A stretch of DNA of 64,000 nt from Pseudogemmobacter faecipullorum. GTDB taxonomy: Bacteria; Pseudomonadota; Alphaproteobacteria; Rhodobacterales; Rhodobacteraceae. Of the stretch, positions 16,026 to 24,736 are shown piece by piece (within the stretch, counting starts at the first letter, position 1; each line of letters starts with the position of its first letter). The notes under the pieces are model-generated. The model was not told the DNA's origin. It did no database searches and worked only from the letters and a program-made list of their open reading frames with translations. Where the stretch lies: contig NZ_JACDXX010000016.1 of assembly GCF_020539525.1 (NCBI RefSeq), positions 1-64,000 on the forward strand, given 5' to 3'. The position numbers and the translations under genes are program-made.

Positions 16026-17612
16026 ATGATCATGCGCTCTGACACTGGCCACCAGGCCCTTTTGATTGGCATTGATGCCGGGACCTCGGTGATCAAGGCG
16101 GTGGCCTTTGATCCGTCGGGTCGACAGGTCGACAGTGCCTCGGTGGTGAACCGCTATCATACCGCGCCGGATGGCTCGGCCACGCAGTCGCCCGATCAGA
16201 CCTGGCAGGATTGTGCCCGTGCGCTGCGAGATCTCGGAGAGAAAATTCCCGGCCTGGCAGAGCGCGTTGTCGCGCTTTCGGTGACGGGGCAGGGGGATGG
16301 GACCTGGCTCGCGGGGCGGGACAACCGCCCGGTGGGCGATGCCTGGCTCTGGCTCGATGCCCGCGCCGCGCCGACGGTCGACCGGCTGGCAGCCTCGGGG
16401 GCGAACCGCGCCAGGTTTGAGGCGACCGGCACCGGGCTGAACACCTGCCAGCAGGGCAGCCAGATGGCGCATATGCAAAGCCATCGCCCGGAACTGCTGG
16501 CAGCCGCTGAAGTGGCTTTGCATTGCAAGGACTGGCTCTATCTCAACCTGACCGGGGTGCGGGCGACCGACCCTTCCGAGGCCAGTTTCACCTTTGGAAA
16601 TTATCGCAACCGCCAGTATGATGATACGGTGATTGAGGCGCTCGGCCTCGCCTCGCAGCGCCATCTGTTGCCGCCGATTGTTGAGGGCACCGAGCTCACC
16701 CATAAGCTGACGCCCGAAGCTGCGGCCCAGACCGGGCTTTTGGCGGGAACGCCGGTCAGCCTTGGTTATGTCGATATGGTGATGACGGCGCTTGGTGCCG
16801 GGGTCTATGGCGGCGGCGGTCAGGATGTGGCCTGTTCGACCGTTGGCTCGACGGGCGTCCATATGCGCGCCGTGCGCTGGCAGGATGTGCATCTGAATGC
16901 CGGGGGAACCGGCTATGTGATCTGTCTGCCGGTGCCGGGCGTGGTGACCCAGGTGCAGACCAATATGGCGGCCACGCTGAATATCGACTGGGCGCTGAAC
17001 CTCGCGGGCGATGCGCTGAAGGCCTTTGGCCAGGAGGTCAGCCATAAAGAACTGGTGTCGCGCCTCGATGGCTGGCTGCGGCAGAGCCAGCCGGGCCAGG
17101 TGATCTATCACCCGTATATTTCTGAGGCGGGCGAGCGTGGCCCCTTCGTCAATGCCCGGGCCCGCGCCGGTTTCACCGGCTTTTCGCAATATCACGGCTA
17201 TCCCGATCTGCTGCGTGCGGTGACCGAAGGTCTCGGCCATGCGATGCGCGATTGCTACAGCGCCATGGGGCAGCTGCCGGGTGAATTGCGGCTGACCGGC
17301 GGCGCGGCGCGCTCGCGGGCGCTGCGCGGCATTTTCGCCGCCAGCGTCAATGCGCCGGTCCGGGTCTCGCAGCGTGATGAGGCCGGGGCGGCGGGGGCGG
17401 CGATGATGGCTGCGGTCGCCGTGGGGCTTTATCCCGATATGGATGCCTGTGTGAATGAATGGGTTTTGCCGCTGCTCGGCGAGGCCGAAACCCCTGATCC
17501 GGATCTGGTTGCGGCCAGTGACCGGATTTTCCCTGCTTACCGGCGGGCGCGTGAAGCCCTGCTTCCGACCTGGGAAGCCCTGGCTTCGGCCCGACGTACC
17601 AATGGAGAATAA
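16026..17612 (+). CDS. eryA: Erythritol kinase
   Basis: The 528-residue FGGY kinase phosphorylates erythritol to L-erythritol 4-phosphate (D-erythritol 1-phosphate). The N-terminal phosphate motif is IGIDAGTSVIKAVAFDPSG. Further motifs are VTGQGDGTWLAG, HCKDWLYLNLTGVRATDPSE and the C-terminal LRLTGGAARSRALRGIF. Length and gene order (eryA-eryB-eryC-eryD) match the Brucella and rhizobial ery operons, which makes the substrate assignment firm by context. GGAGG eight bases before the ATG supports the start. It is the first gene of a seven-gene plus-strand operon. Confidence 0.93.
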   Translation: MIMRSDTGHQALLIGIDAGTSVIKAVAFDPSGRQVDSASVVNRYHTAPDGSATQSPDQTWQDCARALRDLGEKIPGLAERVVALSVTGQGDGTWLAGRDNRPVGDAWLWLDARAAPTVDRLAASGANRARFEATGTGLNTCQQGSQMAHMQSHRPELLAAAEVALHCKDWLYLNLTGVRATDPSEASFTFGNYRNRQYDDTVIEALGLASQRHLLPPIVEGTELTHKLTPEAAAQTGLLAGTPVSLGYVDMVMTALGAGVYGGGGQDVACSTVGSTGVHMRAVRWQDVHLNAGGTGYVICLPVPGVVTQVQTNMAATLNIDWALNLAGDALKAFGQEVSHKELVSRLDGWLRQSQPGQVIYHPYISEAGERGPFVNARARAGFTGFSQYHGYPDLLRAVTEGLGHAMRDCYSAMGQLPGELRLTGGAARSRALRGIFAASVNAPVRVSQRDEAGAAGAAMMAAVAVGLYPDMDACVNEWVLPLLGEAETPDPDLVAASDRIFPAYRRAREALLPTWEALASARRTNGE

Positions 17613-17613
17613 A

Positions 17614-19122
17614 ATGTCTGCAGCAGCTGAAATGGTTGATCTCTTTGTCATCGGCGGCGGCATCAACGGGGCCGGAGTGGCGCGCGATGCGGCGGGCCGG
17701 GGTCTGTCAGTGGTTCTGGCCGAGAAAGATGACCTGGCGCAGGGCACCTCTTCGCGCTCGGGCAAGCTGGTGCATGGCGGGCTGCGCTATCTGGAATATT
17801 ACGAATTCCGCCTTGTCCGGGAAGCTCTGATCGAGCGTGAAGTGCTGCTGAATGCCGCGCCGCATATCATCTGGCCGATGCGTTTCGTGTTGCCGCACAG
17901 CCCGAGCGACCGCCCGGCCTGGCTGGTCCGGCTTGGCCTCTTCCTCTACGACCATCTTGGTGGCCGTAAGAAACTGCCGGGCACCCGGACGCTGAACCTG
18001 CACCGCGACCCGGAAGGGGCGGCGATTCTGGATCAGTATAAAAAGGGCTTTGAATATTCGGATTGCTGGGTCGATGACGCGCGCCTCGTGGTGCTGAACG
18101 CGCTTGGCGCGGCGGAAAAGGGCGCGCTGGTTCTGACCCGCTCGCCCGCCGTCTCGGCGGTTCGCGAAAACGGCGCCTGGACCGTGACCACCCGCAATGC
18201 CCGCACCGGCGAAGAGCGCGTCTTCCGCGCGAAATGCCTGGTGAACTGTGCCGGTCCCTGGGTCAGTGATGTGATCAATAATGTCGCCGGCACCAAATCG
18301 ACCCGGGGCGTGCGCCTGGTCAAAGGCAGCCATATCATCGTGCCGAAATGGTGGGCCGGGCAGAATGCCTATCTGGTGCAGAATCACGATAAGCGCGTGA
18401 TCTTCATCAACCCCTATGAGGGCGACAAAGCGCTGATCGGCACCACCGATATTCCCTGGGAGGGAAGGGCCGAGGATGTGGAGATCGCCGAGACTGAGAT
18501 CGATTATCTGCTGACCTGTGTGAACCGCTATTTCAAGGAAAAGCTGCGCCGCGAGGATGTGGTTCATGCCTTCTCGGGCGTGCGGCCGCTGTTTGATGAT
18601 GGCAAGGGCAATCCCTCGGCGGTGACGCGTGACTATGTGTTTGATCTTGATGAGGCCGGTGGCGCGCCGCTGCTGAATGTCTTTGGCGGCAAGATCACCA
18701 CCTTCCGCGAACTGGCCGAGCGCGGTATGCATAAGCTGAAACATATCTTCCCGCAGATGGGGCCGGACTGGACCGCTGCGGCAAAGCTGCCGGGCGGCGA
18801 TATGCCGGGTGCCGATTATGAAAGCTTTATCAATTCGGCCCGCGATGCTTTCCCCTGGATGCCGCGTGAACTGTTGCAGCATTACGGCCGTCGCTATGGT
18901 ACAAGGGTGAAAGATATTGTCGGCGCCGCTGCTTCGGTTGAAGGGTTGGGACGTCACTTCGGCAGCCATCTTTATGAGGCCGAAGTTCGCTACCTCGTTG
19001 AAAAAGAATGGGCGTTGACGGCAGAGGATGTGATCTGGCGCCGCACCAAACACCAGCTGCATCTGAATGCGGATCAGATCCGTGACTTCCAGGCCTGGTT
19101 CAATACCACTTTCGCGCTCTGA
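17614..19122 (+). CDS. eryB: Erythritol-phosphate dehydrogenase (GlpD family)
   Basis: The 502-residue flavoprotein oxidises erythritol phosphate to L-3-tetrulose 4-phosphate and passes electrons to the quinone pool. The FAD motif is LFVIGGGINGAGVARDAAG near residue 10, followed by GTSSRSGKLVHGGLRYLEYY; the C-terminal GlpD domain ends near residue 495. It starts one base after the eryA stop. Its paralogue at 6065-7711 shows the same organisation, so the window carries two polyol-phosphate dehydrogenases. Confidence 0.93.
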   Translation: MSAAAEMVDLFVIGGGINGAGVARDAAGRGLSVVLAEKDDLAQGTSSRSGKLVHGGLRYLEYYEFRLVREALIEREVLLNAAPHIIWPMRFVLPHSPSDRPAWLVRLGLFLYDHLGGRKKLPGTRTLNLHRDPEGAAILDQYKKGFEYSDCWVDDARLVVLNALGAAEKGALVLTRSPAVSAVRENGAWTVTTRNARTGEERVFRAKCLVNCAGPWVSDVINNVAGTKSTRGVRLVKGSHIIVPKWWAGQNAYLVQNHDKRVIFINPYEGDKALIGTTDIPWEGRAEDVEIAETEIDYLLTCVNRYFKEKLRREDVVHAFSGVRPLFDDGKGNPSAVTRDYVFDLDEAGGAPLLNVFGGKITTFRELAERGMHKLKHIFPQMGPDWTAAAKLPGGDMPGADYESFINSARDAFPWMPRELLQHYGRRYGTRVKDIVGAAASVEGLGRHFGSHLYEAEVRYLVEKEWALTAEDVIWRRTKHQLHLNADQIRDFQAWFNTTFAL

Positions 19123-19131
19123 GGCCCGGAT

Positions 19132-20064
19132 ATGAAACTGACACTTTCGCTGAACACCAATCCTCTGGTTAACCGCTTTGCCGATCCGGCGGATCTGATC
19201 GAGACCGTGGCGCGGGATATCAAAATCCGCGACCTGCAGCTGACCCATGAATTCATCAACCCCTCCTGGCCCGCGCCGGTGATCCGGCGCATGACGCGTG
19301 AGATGCAGGCGGCAATGGGGCGGACCGGCGTGCGCGTCACCTCGGGCATGACCGGCCCCTATGGCCGTCTGAACCATTTCGGCCATCCTGACCGGGATGT
19401 GCGCCGCTATTACAGCGATTGGTTCAAGACCTTTGCCGATATCACCGCCGATCTGGGCGGTGTCTCGGTCGGCACGCAATTCGCGATCTTTACCTATAAG
19501 GATTTCGATGATGCGGCGCGGCGCGAAGAGCTGACTGCGATCGCCATCGACTGCTGGGCCGAAGTGGCCGAACATGCGAAAGCGGCCGGGCTGAAATATG
19601 TCTATTGGGAGCCGATGTCGGTGGGCCGGGAATTCGGTGAGACCATTGCCGAGGCAATGAAGCTGCAGGACCGGCTGACCGCTGCCAGTATGGCGGTGCC
19701 GATGTGGATGATGGCCGATATCGACCATGGTGATGTAACCAGCCCCAATCCCGATGATGTCGATCCCTATGCCTGGGCGCGCGCCGTGCCAAAGGTCAGC
19801 CCGATCATCCATATCAAGCAAAGCCTGATGGATAAGGGCGGCCACCGCCCCTTTACCGCCGAATTCAACGCCAAAGGCCGGATCCATCCCGAGCCGCTGC
19901 TGGCGGCTTTGCGCGAGGGCGGCGCGGCTGAGAATGAGATCTGCCTTGAGCTCTCCTTTAAGGAACGTGAGCCTAGTGACCGCCAGGTCATTGAACAGAT
20001 TGCAGAAAGTGTGGCTTACTGGGCACCGCATATCGACAGTGGTGTGCAGGATCTGCACCTTTGA
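19132..20064 (+). CDS. eryC: Tetrulose-4-phosphate racemase (xylose isomerase superfamily)
   Basis: The 310-residue protein belongs to the xylose isomerase-like TIM-barrel superfamily. In Brucella, EryC was shown to convert L-3-tetrulose 4-phosphate to the D form, not to be a dehydrogenase as once annotated. Visible features include KYVYWEPMSVGREFGETI and PIIHIKQSL, with acidic and histidine residues positioned as metal ligands in this fold. It lies nine bases after eryB, third in the operon, exactly as in the characterised loci. Confidence 0.92.
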   Translation: MKLTLSLNTNPLVNRFADPADLIETVARDIKIRDLQLTHEFINPSWPAPVIRRMTREMQAAMGRTGVRVTSGMTGPYGRLNHFGHPDRDVRRYYSDWFKTFADITADLGGVSVGTQFAIFTYKDFDDAARREELTAIAIDCWAEVAEHAKAAGLKYVYWEPMSVGREFGETIAEAMKLQDRLTAASMAVPMWMMADIDHGDVTSPNPDDVDPYAWARAVPKVSPIIHIKQSLMDKGGHRPFTAEFNAKGRIHPEPLLAALREGGAAENEICLELSFKEREPSDRQVIEQIAESVAYWAPHIDSGVQDLHL

Positions 20065-20082
20065 GCTGAGGAAGGCACAGGG

Positions 20083-21033
20083 ATGGCACCGCGCCGCGAT
20101 ATTGATCCCGAAGAAAGCCTCGCGATCCGCGCGGCCTGGCTGCATTACGCCGGGGGCATGACCCAGGGCGCGGTGGCCAAACGGCTGGGTCTGACCTCGG
20201 TCAAGACGCATCGGCTGATCTCGCGCGCGGTGCTCGATGGCGCGGTCAAAGTGTCGATCGACGGGGCGATTGTCGAATGTGTCGAGCTGGAAGCGGCTCT
20301 GTGCAAGCGCTTTGGCCTGAGCAGCTGCGAGGTTGCACCGGATCTCGGCGAAGAGGGCCTGCCGTTGCGCTCGCTCGGGCTGGCCGGGGCCGCTTTTTTG
20401 CGGCGTGAGATCGAACGGGGGGATTATCCGGTGATTGGCATTGGCCATGGCCGTACCCTGTCGGCGGCGGTGCGCAATATGCCCCGGATCAGCGCCGGAG
20501 AGGTGAGCTTTGTCTCGCTGCTCGGCGGGCTGACCCGCAATTATTCCACCAACCCGCATGATGTGATGTATCTGCTGGCCGAGAGGACAGGGGCACGCGC
20601 CTATGTGCTGCCGGTGCCCTTCTTCGCCCGCTCGGCCGGGGATCGTGAGATTTTGCTGTCGCAGCCAGGCGTGCGCGAGGTGTTCGACCTCTCAGCCGGC
20701 GCTGGTCTGAAACTGGTTGGGATCGGCACCGCCAATATCGGTGCGGGTCTGGTTGAAAGTGGCATGATCGAGCCGCGTGAGATTGAGGAAATCACCGCCA
20801 CCGGCGGTGTGGGTGAAATGCTGGGGCATTTCTACGATGCAAAGGGCCGGGTGCTGGAAACCACACTGACGGCCCGCACCCTGAGCTCGGGAGCCCAGGC
20901 GGATGGCAATATTGTCGCCATCGCCGGTGGCCAGGGCAAAACCGCCGCCATTCGCGCGGTGCTGGAGAGCGGCCGGCTGAGCGGGCTGATCACAGATGAG
21001 CCAACGGCGCGGGCGCTGTTGCAGAAACGTTGA
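20083..21033 (+). CDS. eryD: Erythritol operon regulator, SorC/DeoR type
   Basis: The 316-residue SorC-family regulator has an N-terminal helix-turn-helix (about residues 20-60, GGMTQGAVAKRLGLTSVKTH) and a C-terminal sugar-phosphate-binding domain with GIGHGRTLSAAVRNM and GIGTANIGAGLVE. In Brucella EryD represses the ery operon and erythritol relieves it. Its position as fourth gene matches. The elements TATCACWAWTAWN at both divergent promoters are candidate EryD sites. The stop overlaps a TTG codon, but the next gene more plausibly starts at the ATG 12 bases later. Confidence 0.92.
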   Translation: MAPRRDIDPEESLAIRAAWLHYAGGMTQGAVAKRLGLTSVKTHRLISRAVLDGAVKVSIDGAIVECVELEAALCKRFGLSSCEVAPDLGEEGLPLRSLGLAGAAFLRREIERGDYPVIGIGHGRTLSAAVRNMPRISAGEVSFVSLLGGLTRNYSTNPHDVMYLLAERTGARAYVLPVPFFARSAGDREILLSQPGVREVFDLSAGAGLKLVGIGTANIGAGLVESGMIEPREIEEITATGGVGEMLGHFYDAKGRVLETTLTARTLSSGAQADGNIVAIAGGQGKTAAIRAVLESGRLSGLITDEPTARALLQKR

Positions 21034-21044
21034 GAGGGAAGATT

Positions 21045-21809
21045 ATGGACGGCAAAACCTGGGTTGGCACCAACTGGAAGATGCATAAAACCTTTGCTGA
21101 AGCGAAGGCTTTTGCCGAGGGTTTGCTGGCCTCGGATAAGGATCACGATCGCCGTATCCAGCGCTTTATCTTCCCGCCGGCGCTTTATGTGCGCGAGATC
21201 AAAGAGCTGCTGAAGGGCACCGATGTGATGGTCGGCACCCAGAATATGCATTGGGCCGATGAGGGGGCTTTCACCGGTGAAATCTCGCCGGTGATGCTGA
21301 AGGATGCCGGTCTCGATATTATCGAACTGGGTCATTCCGAGCGCCGCGAGATGTTTGGCGAAACCGATGAGGGCGTCGGCCTCAAGGTTGAGGCGGCGAT
21401 CCGCCATGGCCTGATCCCGCTGATCTGCATTGGCGAAACCCTGGAAGACCGCAATTCCGGCCGGGCCAGCGAAGTGCTGGCAACCCAGGTCCGGGCCGCT
21501 CTGGCAAAGCTCACGGCTGAGCAGATGCAGACCACGATCCTGCTGGCCTATGAGCCGGTCTGGGCCATTGGCGTCAATGGCATTCCGGCCAGCGCCGAAT
21601 ATGCCGATGCCCGTCAGGCCGAGATTATCGCTGTGGCTCAGGAAGTCACCGGCCGCCGTCTGCCCTGTCTCTATGGGGGCTCGGTCAATCCCGGCAATGC
21701 GGAAGAGCTGATCCGCTGCCCGCATATCGACGGGCTTTTCGTCGGCCGTTCGGCCTGGCAGGTCGAAGGCTATCTGGGCATCATGGCCCAGGTCAGCGCG
21801 CATATCTGA
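21045..21809 (+). CDS. eryH: D-3-tetrulose-4-phosphate isomerase (TpiA2-like)
   Basis: The 254-residue TIM-barrel protein is a triosephosphate isomerase homologue. It keeps the TIM catalytic set: GTNWKMHK with Asn and Lys, ELGHSERR with His, and AYEPVWAIG with Glu. In Brucella this paralogue (TpiA2, renamed EryH) moves the carbonyl of D-3-tetrulose 4-phosphate from C3 to C2. The ATG at 21045 follows GAGAGGGA; an upstream TTG at 21030 is less likely. A separate housekeeping tpiA is expected elsewhere in the genome. Confidence 0.93.
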   Translation: MDGKTWVGTNWKMHKTFAEAKAFAEGLLASDKDHDRRIQRFIFPPALYVREIKELLKGTDVMVGTQNMHWADEGAFTGEISPVMLKDAGLDIIELGHSERREMFGETDEGVGLKVEAAIRHGLIPLICIGETLEDRNSGRASEVLATQVRAALAKLTAEQMQTTILLAYEPVWAIGVNGIPASAEYADARQAEIIAVAQEVTGRRLPCLYGGSVNPGNAEELIRCPHIDGLFVGRSAWQVEGYLGIMAQVSAHI

Positions 21810-21830
21810 TTAAAATCTGAGGAGAAGATC

Positions 21831-22292
21831 ATGAAAATCGCAATTGCAGGCGACAGCGCCGGTGAGGGCCTGTCGAAAATCCTCGCCGATCACCTCGGTG
21901 CAAAATTCGATGTGACGGAAATCTCGCGCACCGAGGCTGGCCCGGATGCATTCTACGCCAATCTCTCGGACCGCGTCGCCAGCGAAGTGATGGCCGGTAA
22001 ATATGACCGCGCGATTCTCGTTTGCGGCACTGGTATCGGCGTCTGCATCGCGGCCAATAAAGTGCCGGGCATCCGCGCCGCACTGACCCATGACACCTAT
22101 TCGGCCACCCGCGCGGCTTTGTCGAATAATGCCCAGATCATCACCATGGGCGCGCGGGTGATCGGATCGGAACTGGCAAAAGCTATCGCTGAGGCCTGGC
22201 TCGCCGAGACGGAAAACTTCGATGCCGCCGGTAAATCGGCGTCGAATGTCACCGCCATTGACGAGGTCGCTGCGAAATACAACAAGCGCTGA
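21831..22292 (+). CDS. eryI: D-erythrose-4-phosphate isomerase (RpiB family)
   Basis: The 153-residue RpiB/LacAB-family isomerase carries the family's active-site loop [15 protein letters not shown] with the catalytic cysteine. In Brucella the corresponding RpiB (EryI) makes D-erythrose 4-phosphate, the entry point to the pentose phosphate pathway, from the EryH product. GAGGAGA lies just upstream of the ATG. It follows eryH by 21 bases and is in the same operon. Confidence 0.93.
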   Translation: MKIAIAGDSAGEGLSKILADHLGAKFDVTEISRTEAGPDAFYANLSDRVASEVMAGKYDRAILVCGTGIGVCIAANKVPGIRAALTHDTYSATRAALSNNAQIITMGARVIGSELAKAIAEAWLAETENFDAAGKSASNVTAIDEVAAKYNKR

Positions 22293-22363
22293 TGTGCTTG
22301 CAGGGGCGCGCGCCTCCTCCTCCCAACCGATGCGCGCGCCCCGTCAGATCAGAGGTCAGACCC

Positions 22364-23344
22364 ATGAAAAAGCTGCAGCTTCCCGGTGATCGCGCCCCAG
22401 AGGGTGTGCTTCTCGCTGATCATCTGGCGGGCCGGTCCGGCCCGGCTGAGGTGATCGCAGCTTTTGCCGCTGCGCTGCCGGGCATTGCCGCGCGGCTGGC
22501 GGCGGGCCGGCTTTATGGTGATCCGGCGGCGACTGTCGGGGTGAATGACAGCGGTGATAAGCAAAAAGCGATGGATGTCGCGGCGCATCATTATGTGCTG
22601 GAATTTCTGAAAGACGCGGGCGTGGCCCGGGTATTGTCAGAAGAGGCCGATGCGGTGACCGGGCTGAACCCACAGGGTCTGTGGGATGTGGCGATGGATC
22701 CGATCGATGGCTCAAACTCGATCGGGATCGGGGCGCCTCTGGGCCTGTTCTTTGCTATCTTCCCGCATAATCCGGCCGGTTTTTTGCGCAAGGGTCGTGA
22801 GATTGTCGCCGCGGGCTATGCCTCTTTCGGCCATTCGCTGGATTACGGTTTCTCGCTCGGGGCAGGGGTCGATCTCTTTTCATTCGACCCTGCGACCGCC
22901 GAATTTCGCCTGACCCGTCCGCAGCTGCAGCTGCCGCCCGAGGCAAAGGTCATTGCCTATAATGCCTCAAACGAGCAGCATTGGGAGCCGGGTCTTCAGG
23001 CCTGGGCCAGGGATATGCGGCTGGGAAAATCCGGTCCGCGCGGCCGTGATTTCAATATGCGCTGGCTGGCTGCCGCGGCCGGGGATCTGCACCGGATCCT
23101 GATCGAGGGCGGGGCGTTTCTTTACCCGGCCGATGCGCGCAAAGGCTATGAGCGTGGCCGGCTGCGCACGCTTTATGAGGCTTTCCCGATTGCTTTCCTG
23201 ATCGAACAGGCCGGCGGCGCGGCGAGTGACGGGCGCAATCCGATCCTGGACCGCCTGCCAGAGGCTGAGCATGAACATTGCCCGCTGGTCTTTGGCGCGC
23301 GTGAGGAAGTGGCTTTGATCGGCAGATATCTGCGCCAGGAGTAA
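22364..23344 (+). CDS. Class I fructose-1,6-bisphosphatase-like sugar bisphosphatase
   Basis: The 326-residue protein shows class I FBPase motifs: SEEAD, the metal-site motif DPIDGSNSIGIG, DLHRILIEGGAFLYPADARK, RLRTLYEAFPIAFLIEQAGG. The reaction removes the 1-phosphate of fructose 1,6-bisphosphate or sedoheptulose 1,7-bisphosphate. The ATG at 22364 follows AGAGGT; a longer frame opening at 22292, overlapping the eryI stop, would add 24 Pro/Arg-rich residues unlike the family. Its place at the end of the ery operon suggests a role in routing erythrose 4-phosphate carbon. Sedoheptulose bisphosphatase activity is an attractive but untested option. Confidence 0.85.
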   Translation: MKKLQLPGDRAPEGVLLADHLAGRSGPAEVIAAFAAALPGIAARLAAGRLYGDPAATVGVNDSGDKQKAMDVAAHHYVLEFLKDAGVARVLSEEADAVTGLNPQGLWDVAMDPIDGSNSIGIGAPLGLFFAIFPHNPAGFLRKGREIVAAGYASFGHSLDYGFSLGAGVDLFSFDPATAEFRLTRPQLQLPPEAKVIAYNASNEQHWEPGLQAWARDMRLGKSGPRGRDFNMRWLAAAAGDLHRILIEGGAFLYPADARKGYERGRLRTLYEAFPIAFLIEQAGGAASDGRNPILDRLPEAEHEHCPLVFGAREEVALIGRYLRQE

Positions 23345-23482
23345 GGCGGGCCTGCCACCAAAGCTTGCCCCTGGCGAAAAAGTCTGAGCAACTGCGCCCA
23401 GACCGCTGTCGGCTTTCAGGCCGCGTGGCAATCCGCTGTGCTGATATTATGGTTCGGCGCAGCCCGTTACAGGCAAATTTCT

Positions 23483-24676
23483 ATGCGCGATCCGTTGTTT
23501 CGTATGGCCCTTTTGTTGGGCGTGCTTTCCGCCGTCGGTCCTTTCGCGATCGATATGTATCTTCCGGCCCTGCCCTCGGTGGCGCGCGATCTGGGGGTGG
23601 ATGAGGCCAGGGCCGCGCTGACCCTGACCGCCTATTTCATTACCTTTGGCATCGCGCAGATGCTTTACGGGCCTATGGCGGATGCGATTGGCCGTAAAAA
23701 GCCGATCCTTCTGGGGATGGCGATCTTCATCCTCGCCACTTTCGGTGCAGCCTTTGCCCCGGACATGTCCTGGCTGCTGGTCGCCCGTGCCATTCAGGGC
23801 TTTGGCGCCGCGACGCTGATGGTGGTGCCGCGTGCGGTGATCCGCGATATGGCCTCGGGGCCGGATGCGGCGCGGATGATGGCGGGGATCATGATCGTGA
23901 TTGCGGTCTCGCCCCTGCTGGCTCCGCTGGGTGGCTCGGCCATTATGGCCAGCGGCGGCACCTGGCGTGAGATTTTCCTGCTTCTGGCGGTGGTCAGCTG
24001 CCTGGTGTTCCTGCTGACCTGCCTGATGCTGCCCGAAACCCTGAAGCCAGAGAACCGCCGCCCGGTGCGTATCCTGCCGATGCTGGAGGCGGCGAAAATC
24101 CTGCTGACAGACCGGCGTTTCATGGGGCTGACCATGATTAACGGCTTTGGCATGGCGGCCTTCTTTGTCTTTCTCGCCACCGCCAGTTTTGTCTATACCG
24201 AGCAGTATCAGCTGAGCCCGACCCAGTTTTCCCTGGCCTTCGGGGTGAATGCGATCGGCTTTTTTGCCGCCTCGCAATTTGCCGGGCGGCTGACAGCGCG
24301 CTACGGGATGGAGCGGGTGATTTCCCTCGCTGTGACCGGCTTCACCGCCACGCTTGTCCTGCTCGCGCTGCTGATCCTGGCCGGGGCACAGTCGCTGTGG
24401 CTGCTGCAGGCCGGGCTGGGGCTGGGTTTTGGCTTCCTCGGGCTGGTGATGCCAACCGCGACCGTGATGGCGCTGGACCCGCATCCGACGATTGCGGGTA
24501 TGGCCTCATCGCTGGGCGGAACCATCCAGATGCTGACCGGCGGCGCGATGATTGCGATCTGCGGCCCCTTCCTCGACAACAGCACCGCAACCATGGTGCC
24601 GGTGATTGCGCTTTCGGCGCTGCTCGCCTGGGTTTCGGCTTTTATGTCATTGCCGCGTCTGCGTTTTTTCACGTGA
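23483..24676 (+). CDS. MFS transporter, Bcr/CflA drug-resistance type
   Basis: The 397-residue membrane protein has twelve hydrophobic segments and the Bcr/CflA-type start GVLSAVGPFAIDMYLPALPS. The loop 2-3 motif GPMADAIGRKKPILLG matches MFS motif A. Such proteins export drugs or small metabolites by proton antiport. The ATG at 23483 is chosen because the family similarity begins there; the ribosome-binding site is weak. It lies after the ery operon but its role need not be linked to it. It converges with the KAS III operon, so it could also export that operon's product, which is speculation. Confidence 0.85.
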   Translation: MRDPLFRMALLLGVLSAVGPFAIDMYLPALPSVARDLGVDEARAALTLTAYFITFGIAQMLYGPMADAIGRKKPILLGMAIFILATFGAAFAPDMSWLLVARAIQGFGAATLMVVPRAVIRDMASGPDAARMMAGIMIVIAVSPLLAPLGGSAIMASGGTWREIFLLLAVVSCLVFLLTCLMLPETLKPENRRPVRILPMLEAAKILLTDRRFMGLTMINGFGMAAFFVFLATASFVYTEQYQLSPTQFSLAFGVNAIGFFAASQFAGRLTARYGMERVISLAVTGFTATLVLLALLILAGAQSLWLLQAGLGLGFGFLGLVMPTATVMALDPHPTIAGMASSLGGTIQMLTGGAMIAICGPFLDNSTATMVPVIALSALLAWVSAFMSLPRLRFFT

Positions 24677-24682
24677 AACCCT

Positions 24683-24716
24683 CTGGCCGCTGAGAGGGGC
24701 AGCTCTGAGCGGCCAG
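24683..24716. terminator. Hairpin between convergent genes
   Basis: CTGGCCGCT (24683-24691) and AGCGGCCAG (24708-24716) are exact reverse complements with a 16-base loop that can itself pair partly (GAGAG with CTCT). There is no T-run on either side. It probably acts as a two-way terminator or RNA-stabilising hairpin between the MFS gene and the adenylating-enzyme gene. Confidence 0.55.
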
Positions 24717-24736
24717 GACCAGACCGGGGCCCCGGC

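Noticed and set aside
17707-20559. 950-codon minus-strand open frame opposite eryB-eryC-eryD
   Set aside because: All three plus-strand genes have firm family motifs; the antisense frame is low-complexity and motif-free.
6065-23344. Polyol locus as a recently acquired island
   Set aside because: No tRNA, integrase, direct-repeat ends or evident composition shift flank it, so transfer cannot be claimed from this window.
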